Assembly (NCBI RefSeq): GCF_003054055.1
Contig: NZ_QBKI01000008.1
Span: 186,001 to 250,000, forward strand
From: Pontibacter mucosus
GTDB taxonomy: Bacteria > Bacteroidota > Bacteroidia > Cytophagales > Hymenobacteraceae
Direction of reading: 5' to 3'
DNA length: 64,000 bases
Shown: in pieces, positions 17,580 through 26,788 of the stretch
Layout: each line of letters starts with the position of its first letter
Position numbering within the stretch: the first letter of the stretch is position 1
Position numbers and translations under genes: made by a program
Notes under the pieces: model-generated
The model's input: the letters and a program-made list of their open reading frames with translations, nothing else
Databases searched by the model: none
What the model was told of the DNA's origin: nothing

Positions 17580-20309
17580 ATGCGACAGAATCTCACCACA
17601 GTTCTATTTTTCCTGTTATCCGCTTTCCTATCGGTGCATGCGCAGACTGGCAGCATACAGGGAGCCATTAAAGACGCCAGCAACGGCGAAGAGTTGATTG
17701 GCGCTATCGTCAGGGTTCAGGATACGGGGTTGGGGGCGCCTTCAGATGCCTTCGGCAACTTCCGCATCGACAACGTGAAGGAAGGTACTTATACCTTAGA
17801 GGTGAACAGCCTGTCATACACGCCCAAAACGATTGCCAATGTTACCGTAACGGCAGGCAAAACCACAACGCTTGACATCAGGCTGGAGCAAAACACCGCA
17901 CAGCTAGCAGAGGTAACAATTACTGCAAAAGGGAACAGGGAAACGGAGCAAATCTTACTCTTAGACCAGAAGAAAGCCGTTATAGCCACCCAAGCCATCG
18001 GCGCACAGGAACTCTCCCGGAAAGGGGTTAGCGATGCCGAAGGCGCGGTTGCCAAAATCTCAGGCGTTTCGAAGCGTGACGGCGTAAAGAACGTGTTCGT
18101 CCGCGGGTTGGGCGACCGCTACAACACCACCACCCTCAACGGGTTCGCCATACCTTCCGAAGACCCTGAATTCAAGAACATATCCCTCGACTTCTTCTCT
18201 AGCGACATGATTCAGTCGGTTGATGTGAACAAGGTATTCTCCGCATCGATGAATGGTGATGTGGGGGGCGCGCTGATTAACATCAACTCCAAAGAACTTG
18301 TGGATGACAGTGAGTTTCAAATCGGAATCTCGACCGGGATAAACAGCCAGGTGCCAGGCAGCGACTTTTATGTGCCCGATGGCCTGAGCAAATTTGGCTA
18401 TGCCACAGCATCAGGCAACCCTAAGACCGGGAGTGGGCAGCAATTCCTAGGTGATTATTCCTTCAATAACTCGCTCGACCCAACACAGAAAAACCCCTTG
18501 TTAAATGGCGGCATCTCTTTTTCCGGCGGCAAAAGGTTTCTGGACAAGCATCGTTTCTTTATTGTCGGGGCCATGGATAACAAGTACCACTACCATGAGG
18601 GCGTTACCCGGTTGATTACAGCCACCAACCCCGAGAACCCCTTCCGTGACTTTGATTACCAGCAATCCACCCGAAGCGCCTCCCATATGTTAGGGGCTAA
18701 CCTGGAATTCAACCTCAATAACAGCCAACTGCGCTATAACTCCCTGTACCTGCATACAGCCACAGCCGCCGCCGCAGGTTTCTACGGCAAGGAAACAGAA
18801 CAATTCCAGGTAGCAGAGGATCATAATTCCGAAGGCTACACCAGGCGCCTGCAGGTCAACGACAATACGGCCTTCATAAACCAACTTATCTGGGACGGCA
18901 ACTTAACGGATCGGATTACCTTTAACGTAGGGGCTGCGGTAAACCACGTGATTGGCCAGGAGCCTGACCGCAGAATCATTTTGTTCCCTTCTATCGGGGA
19001 CGGCATGGTGCAACTGGGTATGGGGGAAGGAAGAAACCAGCGCTTCAACAGTAAAATAACAGAAACCGCTATACTTCCTAAAGTTAACCTGCAGTACGCG
19101 CTTTCAACAGACCCGGAAAAATTGTCTTATCTGGAAGTCGGCTACGATAGCAGGATAAGCACCAAAGATTTCTCGGCACCCATTTACAACCTTATCTGGG
19201 CTGGCGGGCAGAGCACTCTCCCTACTTTCAGATTAGATGATATCCGCCTCGAACCATACTTTAATCAAGCGGGTTTTGCGAACGGCGACTTCCGGGTGGA
19301 ACACTTCAACGACACATATGATGTGGAAAGAAACAACCATGGCGCCTATGTGGACGTGGTGCATCAGGTCGGAGACAAACTTACATTAAATGCGGGTTTA
19401 AGGGCAGATGACATTTACACGAAAATTAACTATAAGGTTAACCGTGGCGCTGATGTCGGTTCTAACACGATTGATGAGTTCTTTCTTTCGCCCAGCCTTA
19501 ACGTGAAATACGAACTCAACGATAAAAACCATCTGAGAACAGGCATCAGCCGCACCTATACCCTGCCGCAGGATAAGGAAATATCACCCTTCATTTATCT
19601 GGGCATTGACGGAAACGAGAATGGTAACCCGAACCTGGAGGTTTCCACCAACTACAACTTCGACCTGAAATGGGACTTTTACCCATCCGCGGGCGAGCAG
19701 ATATCGGTGAATGCGTTTTACAAGCATATCCTCAACCCCATCGCAAGGGTAGACCAGGGCAACTCAGCAGGTTTAAGAACCTATGACAACGTTTCGGACC
19801 ATGCCGTGGCCACCGGTGTGGAGCTGGAAGTGAGAAAATCGCTGATGAACCTGGCCGAAAAGCACCGTCTGAACGCCGGCCTGAACGCGTCCTACATCCA
19901 TACAAGAGTAAACCTGGACCCGACTTTCTTTGTGCAGAACACATCCTCTACCCTGGAAGGAGCGGCCCCTTACATTCTCAACGCGGACCTGACTTACAAT
20001 CTGCTGACGGACAAAAATGTGAGCGTAACGTCAGCACTGGTGCTGAACTACCTGAGCGACAAAGTGCATACCATCGGTACACGCGGCTTCAACAACCTGA
20101 TTGAGGAAAGCATCACCACCCTGGACTTTGTGACCGCAGTGGGCCTGAACGAGCACCTTAAGCTCAACCTGAAAGCCAAAAACCTCCTAAACCCGGCCTA
20201 TAGACTCACCCGGGAAGGTGCCGGCGCCGATACAGCTCCTCAGACTGTGGTTATCCGCAGCTATAAAAGAGGTGTACAGTTTGACTTCGGCGTGACATAC
20301 CAGTTTTAA
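17580..20309 (+). CDS. TonB-dependent outer-membrane receptor, probably phosphate-starvation linked
   Basis: An outer-membrane beta-barrel importer driven by TonB/ExbBD. It has 909 residues from the ATG at 17580; an upstream TTG would only lengthen the signal peptide, which ends SVHAQ (about 21). A carboxypeptidase-regulatory-like domain (about 25-105, TGSIQGAIKDASNGEELIG) precedes the plug (about 115-240, containing DAEGAVAKISGVSKRDGVKNV-like residues and VRGLGDRYN). The barrel ends FDFGVTYQF with the C-terminal aromatic. The substrate is unknown. Pho-like boxes upstream and the neighbouring phosphate genes suggest a phosphate-containing ligand (inference). A surface lipoprotein gene follows after 69 nt. 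Confidence 0.9.
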   Translation: MRQNLTTVLFFLLSAFLSVHAQTGSIQGAIKDASNGEELIGAIVRVQDTGLGAPSDAFGNFRIDNVKEGTYTLEVNSLSYTPKTIANVTVTAGKTTTLDIRLEQNTAQLAEVTITAKGNRETEQILLLDQKKAVIATQAIGAQELSRKGVSDAEGAVAKISGVSKRDGVKNVFVRGLGDRYNTTTLNGFAIPSEDPEFKNISLDFFSSDMIQSVDVNKVFSASMNGDVGGALININSKELVDDSEFQIGISTGINSQVPGSDFYVPDGLSKFGYATASGNPKTGSGQQFLGDYSFNNSLDPTQKNPLLNGGISFSGGKRFLDKHRFFIVGAMDNKYHYHEGVTRLITATNPENPFRDFDYQQSTRSASHMLGANLEFNLNNSQLRYNSLYLHTATAAAAGFYGKETEQFQVAEDHNSEGYTRRLQVNDNTAFINQLIWDGNLTDRITFNVGAAVNHVIGQEPDRRIILFPSIGDGMVQLGMGEGRNQRFNSKITETAILPKVNLQYALSTDPEKLSYLEVGYDSRISTKDFSAPIYNLIWAGGQSTLPTFRLDDIRLEPYFNQAGFANGDFRVEHFNDTYDVERNNHGAYVDVVHQVGDKLTLNAGLRADDIYTKINYKVNRGADVGSNTIDEFFLSPSLNVKYELNDKNHLRTGISRTYTLPQDKEISPFIYLGIDGNENGNPNLEVSTNYNFDLKWDFYPSAGEQISVNAFYKHILNPIARVDQGNSAGLRTYDNVSDHAVATGVELEVRKSLMNLAEKHRLNAGLNASYIHTRVNLDPTFFVQNTSSTLEGAAPYILNADLTYNLLTDKNVSVTSALVLNYLSDKVHTIGTRGFNNLIEESITTLDFVTAVGLNEHLKLNLKAKNLLNPAYRLTREGAGADTAPQTVVIRSYKRGVQFDFGVTYQF

Positions 20310-20378
20310 CAATTAGTTAATAATCCGTTCACATTCAGTTGATTTCTCATTACTAATATTGTATAAACAATCAAAAAA

Positions 20379-21506
20379 ATGAAAAAGACAATCCTTTACC
20401 TATTGATGATTCCGCTGGGGTTATTCTCATGCAAAGATGACGATGATTCGACACCAGCCCCAGTTGTGAGCAATGAGCTAAGCGGTGACATTTCCACCGA
20501 AGTAACACTTGACCCAAACATTGAATACAAACTAACAGGCTCACTGCTCGTAGTGGATGGCGGTAAACTCCGTATTCCTGCAGGCACAGTTATCAAAGCC
20601 GAGAAGGGCTTCAACAAGTACATCCTTGTGGAGCAAGGCGGTCAGATCTTCGTGAACGGAACGGCCGACAAGCCAGTTAAAATAACTTCTGCAGCGGCCA
20701 GCCCTGCCCAAGGCGACTGGGGTGGGTTGATTATTAACGGTAAGGCAAAACTTTCCGGCCCGGCTGGCAAAGTTACCACCAGCACCACAGAGGTTAACCC
20801 GGCTGTTATCTACGGTGGCGACAATAACAACGACAACTCTGGCTCAATCGAATACCTTATCCTGGAGTATACCGGCGCGAAATCCTCCGCTGATATCGAG
20901 CACAATGGCCTGACGCTGAATGGCGTGGGAAGCGGCACTAAAATCGAGAACGTTTACATTCCGTATGGTGCTGATGACGCGATAGAGTTCTTCGGTGGCT
21001 CGGTAAATGTGAAGAACCTACTGGTAGTGGACTCTGACGACGACATGTTCGACGTGACACAAGGTTGGTCTGGCACGCTGGATAACGCCTACGGTGTTTG
21101 GAAGGCCGGCTACACCAGCACAGAGTCTGACCCAAGAGGCGCTGAACTGGATGGCAACCTGGATGGCAACACCCCCGGCGACGTGAACCAGTCTGACTTC
21201 ATCTTCAAGAACATCACGATTGTGAACGAGTCTACTTTCGAGATGCAGGACGCTGTGAAAGTACGCAGAGGCGCTAAAGCCAATATCACCAACCTCCTTA
21301 TCAAAGGCGGTTCCGCCACAGACCTGATTGACCTGACAGACGGCAAGGGTAACGGAAATGCCGGAACTGTTGTCGAGTATCACCATACAGGCGTAACGGT
21401 GAAAGGCCAGGAGGTTAAAAACCCTGACGGCGCAAACATCAAAGCAAACAGTGCAAACACAGGTGCTGATACATCCGTATTCGGCTGGACTGGCTACAAA
21501 TTCTAA
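20379..21506 (+). CDS. Surface lipoprotein with beta-helix-like repeats, partner of the TonB receptor
   Basis: A 375-residue lipoprotein with signal MKKTILYLLMIPLGLFSCKDDDD; the cysteine at residue 18 is followed by acidic residues that favour surface export in Bacteroidota. The body has repeated short strands such as GKLRIPAGTVIKAEKG, GQIFVNGTADKPVKI, GDWGGLIINGKA, IEYLILEYTGA, NVKNLLVVDSDDDMFDVTQGW, consistent with a right-handed beta-helix. No catalytic motif is recognised. The asparagine/aspartate-rich loops may bind calcium. It lies in the same transcription unit as the receptor and ends in a strong terminator. It probably captures or processes the receptor's substrate outside the cell (inference). 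Confidence 0.8.
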   Translation: MKKTILYLLMIPLGLFSCKDDDDSTPAPVVSNELSGDISTEVTLDPNIEYKLTGSLLVVDGGKLRIPAGTVIKAEKGFNKYILVEQGGQIFVNGTADKPVKITSAAASPAQGDWGGLIINGKAKLSGPAGKVTTSTTEVNPAVIYGGDNNNDNSGSIEYLILEYTGAKSSADIEHNGLTLNGVGSGTKIENVYIPYGADDAIEFFGGSVNVKNLLVVDSDDDMFDVTQGWSGTLDNAYGVWKAGYTSTESDPRGAELDGNLDGNTPGDVNQSDFIFKNITIVNESTFEMQDAVKVRRGAKANITNLLIKGGSATDLIDLTDGKGNGNAGTVVEYHHTGVTVKGQEVKNPDGANIKANSANTGADTSVFGWTGYKF

Positions 21507-21528
21507 ACAGAATTTAAAACTATACTGG

Positions 21529-21567
21529 AGGCTGTTGCAAATGTATATTTGCAACAGCCTTTTTTTG
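21529..21567 (+). terminator. Terminator of the receptor-lipoprotein unit
   Basis: A perfect 14-bp stem (AGGCTGTTGCAAAT / ATTTGCAACAGCCT) with loop GTAT, then eight T residues. Confidence 0.96.
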
Positions 21568-21662
21568 TGCGTGAGGGGGTGGGCCAGGTTTATACTTTGT
21601 GGCGGAAGGTGGCACGCATCGCCTGTTTATACTTTGTACTGGAAAAGCAAAAAGAAGATTTG

Positions 21663-21718
21663 TTAACACTATCTTAACACCGGCATAACAAACAAATAAT
21701 ATTAACACTCAATCTTTG
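21663..21718 (+). promoter_or_regulatory. Candidate Pho boxes and promoter of the first OprP-like porin
   Basis: TTAACA (21663), TTAACA (21674) and ATAACA (21685) are at exact 11-nt spacing, with a further TTAACA at 21702. AATCTTTG (21711-21718) is one base off the TAnnTTTG -7 box. The porin start is 135 nt downstream, leaving a long leader. Confidence 0.65.
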
Positions 21719-21852
21719 CGGCGTTGAAAACGGGGGCCTCTTTTGAAGCAAATGATGAAAGGCTTTTAGTTTCAACAACTGCCTTCCTTACGCGAGTAGA
21801 CTCCGCGCCGAGAACAGACTAGGGCAGTCAGTAAAACCATACTCACCCAAAA

Positions 21853-23127
21853 ATGAAGGTAACGACAGTAACGCGTGCTATCCTGGCGGCAGGACTAGCC
21901 ACAGGCTTTTTAGTCTCGACAGAAGCAAAAGCCCAAACCTCAGACTCTACCGCACAGAGCACGTCGGTGCTGGTGCCGCTGCCAGCCCCTGCTGCAGCGC
22001 AGGAAGCTCCTAAAAAGAAGGCCTGGTACGACATCATCTCCATCAGAGGTTACGCCCAAATCAGGTACAACCGCCTGCTGGAAACCAACCCCGACCTGAA
22101 GTGCGACCAGTGCGACAAGTCACTTGGTGAAAATGGCGGATTATTTATCCGGCGCGCCCGCCTGATCTTCAGCGGCAATGTAACCGACCGAATCTCCTTT
22201 TATATACAGCCAGACCTGGCCTCCTCGGCAAGCTCCAGCGCTCTGAACTTCCTGCAACTACGCGACGCCTACTTTGATGTAGCGATGGACCAGAAGAAGG
22301 AATACAGGATACGCCTTGGCCAGAGCAAGATTCCGTACGGCTTTGAGAACTTGCAATCGAGCAGCAACCGCCTTACCCTGGACCGCAACGATGCCCTTAA
22401 CAGCGCCATCGCCAACGAGCGTGACCTGGGTGTTTTCTTCTACTACGCGCCACAGGAAATCAGGGGCCGTTTTGATGAGCTGACCAGCTCTGGCCTGAAA
22501 GGAAGCGGAGACTACGGCATGCTGGGCATCGGCGTATTTAACGGGCAGACTGCTAACAAACCTGAGGCCAACGACAACCTGCATGCCGTTGCCAGGCTCA
22601 CCTATCCTTTTAAGCTAAGCAATGGCCAGTTTATAGAAACAGGTATACAAGCCTACTCCGGCAAGTATACGGTTACGCCTGATATGGTAACTTCTGGGGT
22701 TGCCGTGGACAAGAGCTACACAGACCAGCGCGTGGCGGCATCGCTTGTGGTGTATCCGCAGCCCCTGGGCTTCCAGGCAGAGTATAACGTTGGCAAGGGC
22801 CCCGAGTACGACCCAACGGCAAACGCAATTGTAGAGAAGTCGCTGCATGGTGGCTACGCCCAGGCCATGTACAGGCTTAAGGCGGGCGATCAGGTTATCA
22901 TGCCATTTGTAAAGGCACAGTACTATGATGGGGGCAAAAAACATGAGAAAGACGCACCCGGCTACTTGGTGTATGAAACAGAGATTGGTGCGGAATGGCT
23001 CATCAACAAGAGTCTGGAGTTTACTGCCCTCTACTCCATCGGCGACAGAACGGTGCGCAATGCAGCTAACCCGGATAACAACCAGCACGGCAACCGGCTG
23101 AGACTGCAGGCACAATTCAACTTCTAA
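21853..23127 (+). CDS. Phosphate-selective porin (OprO/OprP family)
   Basis: A 424-residue outer-membrane porin for phosphate or polyphosphate uptake. The signal peptide ends AKAQT (about 28); an Ala/Pro-rich linker (about 29-55) precedes the 16-strand barrel. Family marks are GYAQIRYNRL, GLFIRRARLIFSGNVTDRISFYIQPDL and FRLGQSKIPYGFENLQSS-type residues (seen as RIRLGQSKIPYGFE), ending LRLQAQFNF with terminal Phe. A cysteine pair CDQC lies in an early loop. It has its own Pho-box-like promoter and terminator. It sits next to a second porin and pstS, which supports a role in phosphate scavenging. Confidence 0.92.
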   Translation: MKVTTVTRAILAAGLATGFLVSTEAKAQTSDSTAQSTSVLVPLPAPAAAQEAPKKKAWYDIISIRGYAQIRYNRLLETNPDLKCDQCDKSLGENGGLFIRRARLIFSGNVTDRISFYIQPDLASSASSSALNFLQLRDAYFDVAMDQKKEYRIRLGQSKIPYGFENLQSSSNRLTLDRNDALNSAIANERDLGVFFYYAPQEIRGRFDELTSSGLKGSGDYGMLGIGVFNGQTANKPEANDNLHAVARLTYPFKLSNGQFIETGIQAYSGKYTVTPDMVTSGVAVDKSYTDQRVAASLVVYPQPLGFQAEYNVGKGPEYDPTANAIVEKSLHGGYAQAMYRLKAGDQVIMPFVKAQYYDGGKKHEKDAPGYLVYETEIGAEWLINKSLEFTALYSIGDRTVRNAANPDNNQHGNRLRLQAQFNF

Positions 23128-23145
23128 TACCTCCTTCGCAGGTAC

Positions 23146-23187
23146 AGCATACCCTTTGGCTGCAATGCCAGAGGGTATGCTTTTTTT
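23146..23187 (+). terminator. Terminator of the first porin gene
   Basis: Stem GCATACCCTTTGGC / GCCAGAGGGTATGC (14 positions, one wobble) with a 6-nt loop and a seven-T tail that runs into a TTATACTT word. Confidence 0.95.
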
Positions 23188-23277
23188 ATACTTTTACATT
23201 TGGCTCCATACTTTGCACTGCTCTCCCCAGCAGGCTCTCAACCCCACAGAGGCGCGCAAACCCACCGCCTACACGAC

Positions 23278-23334
23278 TTAACATTAAGTTAACATTGGGG
23301 TAATTAACAGGTAATATAACACGCGTTACTTTGC
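23278..23334 (+). promoter_or_regulatory. Candidate Pho boxes and promoter of the second porin
   Basis: TTAACA (23278), TTAACA (23289), GTAATT (23300) and GTAATA (23311) are at exact 11-nt spacing, with an extra TTAACA at 23304. TTACTTTG (23327-23334) is one base off the -7 consensus. The GTG start of the porin is 120 nt further on. Confidence 0.65.
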
Positions 23335-23454
23335 AGCGTAGATTGCAAAAGGTAATACCCGCAGCCTGACTAACTGCAGGTAATTTGCAAAAAAGTATGG
23401 CCTGACTAACCATACGCAAGTATAAAGGTTAATTCTCACCTAACCCTTTACCTC

Positions 23455-24639
23455 GTGAATAAACACTTTAAAAGAGCTGGATGGGTGCTCTTATTTTTCC
23501 TTGCTGCCCAGGCTACCCACGGGCAAAGTATAAATGACTCCAGGTTTGGCAAGGGCCTACAATTTGTAGCCGCCGACTCCTCCTTCGCCCTCAAGTTCAG
23601 CACCCGCTTTCAGGTACTTTACCAGGGAATCCAAAACCCTGCCACCGACAACTGGGACGACAGGCTCCTCATCCGCAGGGCCCGCCTGAAGTTTGAAGGC
23701 TTTGCCTACTCCCCTAAGCTCACCTACAAAATCGAGCTCGGGCTGAGCAACAGCGACATCGGCAGCGACATCCCCGACAAGACCAACAACGCCGATAATG
23801 TTATCCTGGACGCGGTGGCCCGATGGAATTTCGCGCCGGGCCTGGAACTGTGGGCGGGCCAGACCAAGCTCCCCGGCAACCGCGAGCGGGTTGTTTCCTC
23901 CCAGAAAATGCAATTTGTTGACCGCAGCCTCCTGAACTCACAATTCAACCTCGACCGCGATGTGGGCCTGCAGCTGCACCACCAGCACCAGGTGGGTAAC
24001 ATGGTGCTGCGCGAGAGTGGCGCCATCAGCATGGGCGAAGGCCGCGACATCACGGTGAACAACGCGGGTGGCTATGCCTACACCGCCCGGGTGGAGTTGC
24101 TGCCCTTCGGAGAGTTCAGGGGCGATGGGGACTACGTGGGCGGAGACCTGGAACGGGAACAGACACCGAAACTGGCTTTGGCCGCCTCCTACGACTTTAA
24201 CGACAACGCTTCCAGGGCCAGAGGCCAGTTGGGGGACTTCCTGACGGCAGAGCGCGACCTGAGCACCGTGTTCGTGGACGCCATGTTCAAGTACAGGGGC
24301 TTCTCCTCGATGGCTGAGTATGCCAACCGGAGAGCGCCGGACGGCCCGGTGGTGCTGAGAGACGAAAGCGATGCCGTGGAAGAGACTTTTGTGACGGGCA
24401 ACGCCTTTAATATACAAGCCGGTTACCTGTTGCCATCCAACTGGGAGGTAGCCGGACGGTACACCACCTTCAACCCGGAGAATGAAACCGGAATCAGGGC
24501 GCAGGAGCAATACACGCTGGGAGTCTCCAAGTATATTGTGGGGCACAGCCTGAAAGTACAAAGCGACGTGACGCTGCAGGACCAGCCGGGCAGGGATAAC
24601 ACTTACCAGTTCCGCCTGCAGATGGAGTTATCGCTGTAA
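23455..24639 (+). CDS. Phosphate-selective porin (OprO/OprP family), second copy
   Basis: A 394-residue outer-membrane porin, GTG start at 23455, signal peptide ending THGQS (about 24). Family marks are SFALKFSTRFQVLYQG, RLLIRRARLKFEGFAYSPKLTYKIELGLS and LELWAGQTKLPGNRERVVSSQ, with the barrel end FRLQMELSL. It is diverged from the porin at 21853 rather than a recent duplicate, so the two may differ in specificity (phosphate versus pyrophosphate/polyphosphate; inference). It sits between that porin and pstS, each with a separate promoter. Confidence 0.9.
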   Translation: MNKHFKRAGWVLLFFLAAQATHGQSINDSRFGKGLQFVAADSSFALKFSTRFQVLYQGIQNPATDNWDDRLLIRRARLKFEGFAYSPKLTYKIELGLSNSDIGSDIPDKTNNADNVILDAVARWNFAPGLELWAGQTKLPGNRERVVSSQKMQFVDRSLLNSQFNLDRDVGLQLHHQHQVGNMVLRESGAISMGEGRDITVNNAGGYAYTARVELLPFGEFRGDGDYVGGDLEREQTPKLALAASYDFNDNASRARGQLGDFLTAERDLSTVFVDAMFKYRGFSSMAEYANRRAPDGPVVLRDESDAVEETFVTGNAFNIQAGYLLPSNWEVAGRYTTFNPENETGIRAQEQYTLGVSKYIVGHSLKVQSDVTLQDQPGRDNTYQFRLQMELSL

Positions 24640-24651
24640 AGAGAGAAAAGC

Positions 24652-24680
24652 TTTATAATTTCTTAACACGTTTAATTATC
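24652..24680 (+). promoter_or_regulatory. Weak candidate Pho boxes upstream of pstS
   Basis: TTTATA (24652) and TTAACA (24663) are 11 nt apart, with AATTAT at 24674. This is a poorer match than at the other three promoters. An AAGTATAA word at 24770 lies between these boxes and the gene. Confidence 0.4.
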
Positions 24681-24836
24681 AAATTCCATCAGTTCTGTGT
24701 CACTTCGCACCCTAAAAGGCCATTAATCTGCGGCAGGCGCGGCTCCCAAAACTACTTACCGGACACACAAGTATAATCTGGAGTGTCAGTACATATAAGA
24801 CTTCTAAAAATCAACCTTATAAACAACCAACAGCTT

Positions 24837-25835
24837 ATGTTAAAATTTAAGCTTACAAACCTAAACGCTGCAGCCATACTGGTGGGCACCACCATGCTGT
24901 TTAGTGCCTGTGGCGGCAACCAGGAAAACGCCGGCGGCTCAGATCTTTCGGGCAATGTGCAGGTAGACGGTTCCTCTACGGTTTACCCTGTTACCGAGGC
25001 TGTGGCAGAGGAATACCGCGCCGAGGCTCCGAATGTAAGGGTAACAGTGGGCGTATCCGGCTCGGGAAGCGGCTTTAAGAAACTGGTGAGAGGCGACGTA
25101 GACGTTGCCAACGCCTCCCGCTCCATCCACGACGATGAGGCCAAAGCCGCTGAGCAGAATGGCCTGTCTTATGTAGAACTGACTGTGGCCTACGACGGCC
25201 TGACCGTGGTGGTGCACCCGGAGAACGACTGGGTAAAGGAAATTACCGTGGAGGAGCTGAAAAAAATATGGGAGCCTGCGGCACAAGGCAAAATTACCCG
25301 CTGGAACCAGATTCGCCCGGAGTGGCCTGATCAGGAACTGCACCTGTACGGCCCTGGCGTGGAGTCTGGCACCTATGACTACTTTACGGAGGCCATTGTG
25401 GGGGAAGCCCGCGCCAGCCGCGGCGACTTTACGGCCAGTGAGGATGATAACGTGCTGGTGCAGGGCGTGTCGACAGACAAGTATGCACTGGGCTTCTTCG
25501 GGCTTGCCTATTACGAAGAAAACAAGAGCAAGCTGAAAGCAGTAGCCGTGGACGATGGCGATGACAGCAACGGCAAAGGCGCCATTGTAGCCTCCCTGGA
25601 GACAGTGAAAGACGGGTCCTACGCCCCACTGTCGCGCCCGCTGTTCATCTATGTGCAGTCTAAAGCTGTGGAGCGCCCGGAGGTGGTAGACTTTGTGAAC
25701 TTCTACCTCGACGCAGCAGGCGAGCTGGCCCAGGAAATAGGCTACATTCCACTCCCAGACAACCTGTATGACGAGCAACGCCAGAAGTTTGAGCAGTTTG
25801 TTTCCGGCAAGGGAGCAGCCTCTGCTAAGCAATAA
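24837..25835 (+). CDS. pstS: Phosphate ABC transporter substrate-binding lipoprotein
   Basis: PstS binds inorganic phosphate in the periplasm and delivers it to PstCAB. It has 332 residues from the ATG at 24837 (an upstream GTG adds an unlikely 18 residues). The signal has lipobox LFSAC, followed by GGNQENAGG. Binding-site motifs are [42 protein letters not shown] and [14 protein letters not shown]. It leads the pstSCAB-phoU cluster. A 12-bp hairpin between pstS and pstC probably protects the pstS 3' end or limits read-through, giving more binding protein than channel. Confidence 0.97.
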   Translation: MLKFKLTNLNAAAILVGTTMLFSACGGNQENAGGSDLSGNVQVDGSSTVYPVTEAVAEEYRAEAPNVRVTVGVSGSGSGFKKLVRGDVDVANASRSIHDDEAKAAEQNGLSYVELTVAYDGLTVVVHPENDWVKEITVEELKKIWEPAAQGKITRWNQIRPEWPDQELHLYGPGVESGTYDYFTEAIVGEARASRGDFTASEDDNVLVQGVSTDKYALGFFGLAYYEENKSKLKAVAVDDGDDSNGKGAIVASLETVKDGSYAPLSRPLFIYVQSKAVERPEVVDFVNFYLDAAGELAQEIGYIPLPDNLYDEQRQKFEQFVSGKGAASAKQ

Positions 25836-25857
25836 TAAAATTAAAGTCTAAATAATT

Positions 25858-25893
25858 GCCCGGGTGTGGTTGGGAAAACCGCCATACCCGGGC
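25858..25893 (+). promoter_or_regulatory. Hairpin between pstS and pstC
   Basis: GCCCGGGTGTGG pairs with CCATACCCGGGC (12 positions, one wobble) with no T-run after it. It fits an mRNA-stability or attenuating hairpin inside the operon rather than a full terminator. Confidence 0.6.
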
Positions 25894-25912
25894 TACTTAA
25901 ATAAACAGCACC

Positions 25913-26788
25913 TTGAGAGTAACTGAGAAAATTATCGAGGGCTTGTTGTGGTTATCCGCCCTAATCACAATTCTTGTTACCATAGGCATTATCTGGGTAC
26001 TGCTTTCTGAGTCCATCGGCTTCTTTAAGGAGGTATCCATCGTGGAGTTCCTTACAGAGAAGGAATGGACCCCGCTTTTTGCCAACAAAAAGTTTGGCAT
26101 CATGCCCCTGGTGGCAGGCACCTTGCTTACCACCCTTATTGCCATCGCCGTGGCCTTGCCCATCGGCCTTACCATCGCCATTTACCTGAACGAGTACGCG
26201 CATGCCCGCATGAAGCAGATCGTGAAGCCGATGCTGGAGGTGCTGGCCACCATCCCGACGGTTGTGTACGGCTTCTTTGCCTTAACAGTGGTAACCCCTT
26301 TTCTGCAGCAGTTCATACCTGGCCTCGCAGGGTTCAACGCCCTGTCAGCCGGCATCGTCATGGGCATCATGATCATCCCGATGATCTCCTCCCTGAGCGA
26401 GGACGCGATAAGCTCCGTGCCGCGCTCGCTGCGCGAGGCTGCTTACGGCATGGGCTCTACCAGGCTGCAAACCTCTTTCGGCGTGATGGTTCCGGCCGCT
26501 TCCTCGGGCATTATAGTGTCGGTTATACTTGCCATTTCCAGGGCCGTGGGCGAAACCATGATCGTGGCCGTGGCCGCCGGCCAGCAACCGCGCCTCACCA
26601 TGAACCCGCTCGTCCCTATCGAGACAATCACCACTTACATTGTGCAGGTAAGTATGGGCGACGTGCCGCAGGGCTCGCTGGAGTATAAAACCATTTTCGC
26701 GGCAGGCATCACGCTGTTCGTCTTCACATTCGCGCTGAACAACCTCAGCTTCTGGATTAAAAAGAAATATCAGGAAAAGTATGACTAA
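25913..26788 (+). CDS. pstC: Phosphate ABC transporter permease PstC
   Basis: One of the two inner-membrane subunits of the Pst channel. The 291-residue protein starts at TTG 25913; an in-frame stop at 25898 and the lack of any nearby ATG leave little choice. About six membrane segments are visible. The cytoplasmic EAA-loop has EAAYGMGSTRLQTSFGVMVPAASSGI. It overlaps pstA by 8 nt, indicating translational coupling. Confidence 0.95.
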   Translation: MRVTEKIIEGLLWLSALITILVTIGIIWVLLSESIGFFKEVSIVEFLTEKEWTPLFANKKFGIMPLVAGTLLTTLIAIAVALPIGLTIAIYLNEYAHARMKQIVKPMLEVLATIPTVVYGFFALTVVTPFLQQFIPGLAGFNALSAGIVMGIMIIPMISSLSEDAISSVPRSLREAAYGMGSTRLQTSFGVMVPAASSGIIVSVILAISRAVGETMIVAVAAGQQPRLTMNPLVPIETITTYIVQVSMGDVPQGSLEYKTIFAAGITLFVFTFALNNLSFWIKKKYQEKYD

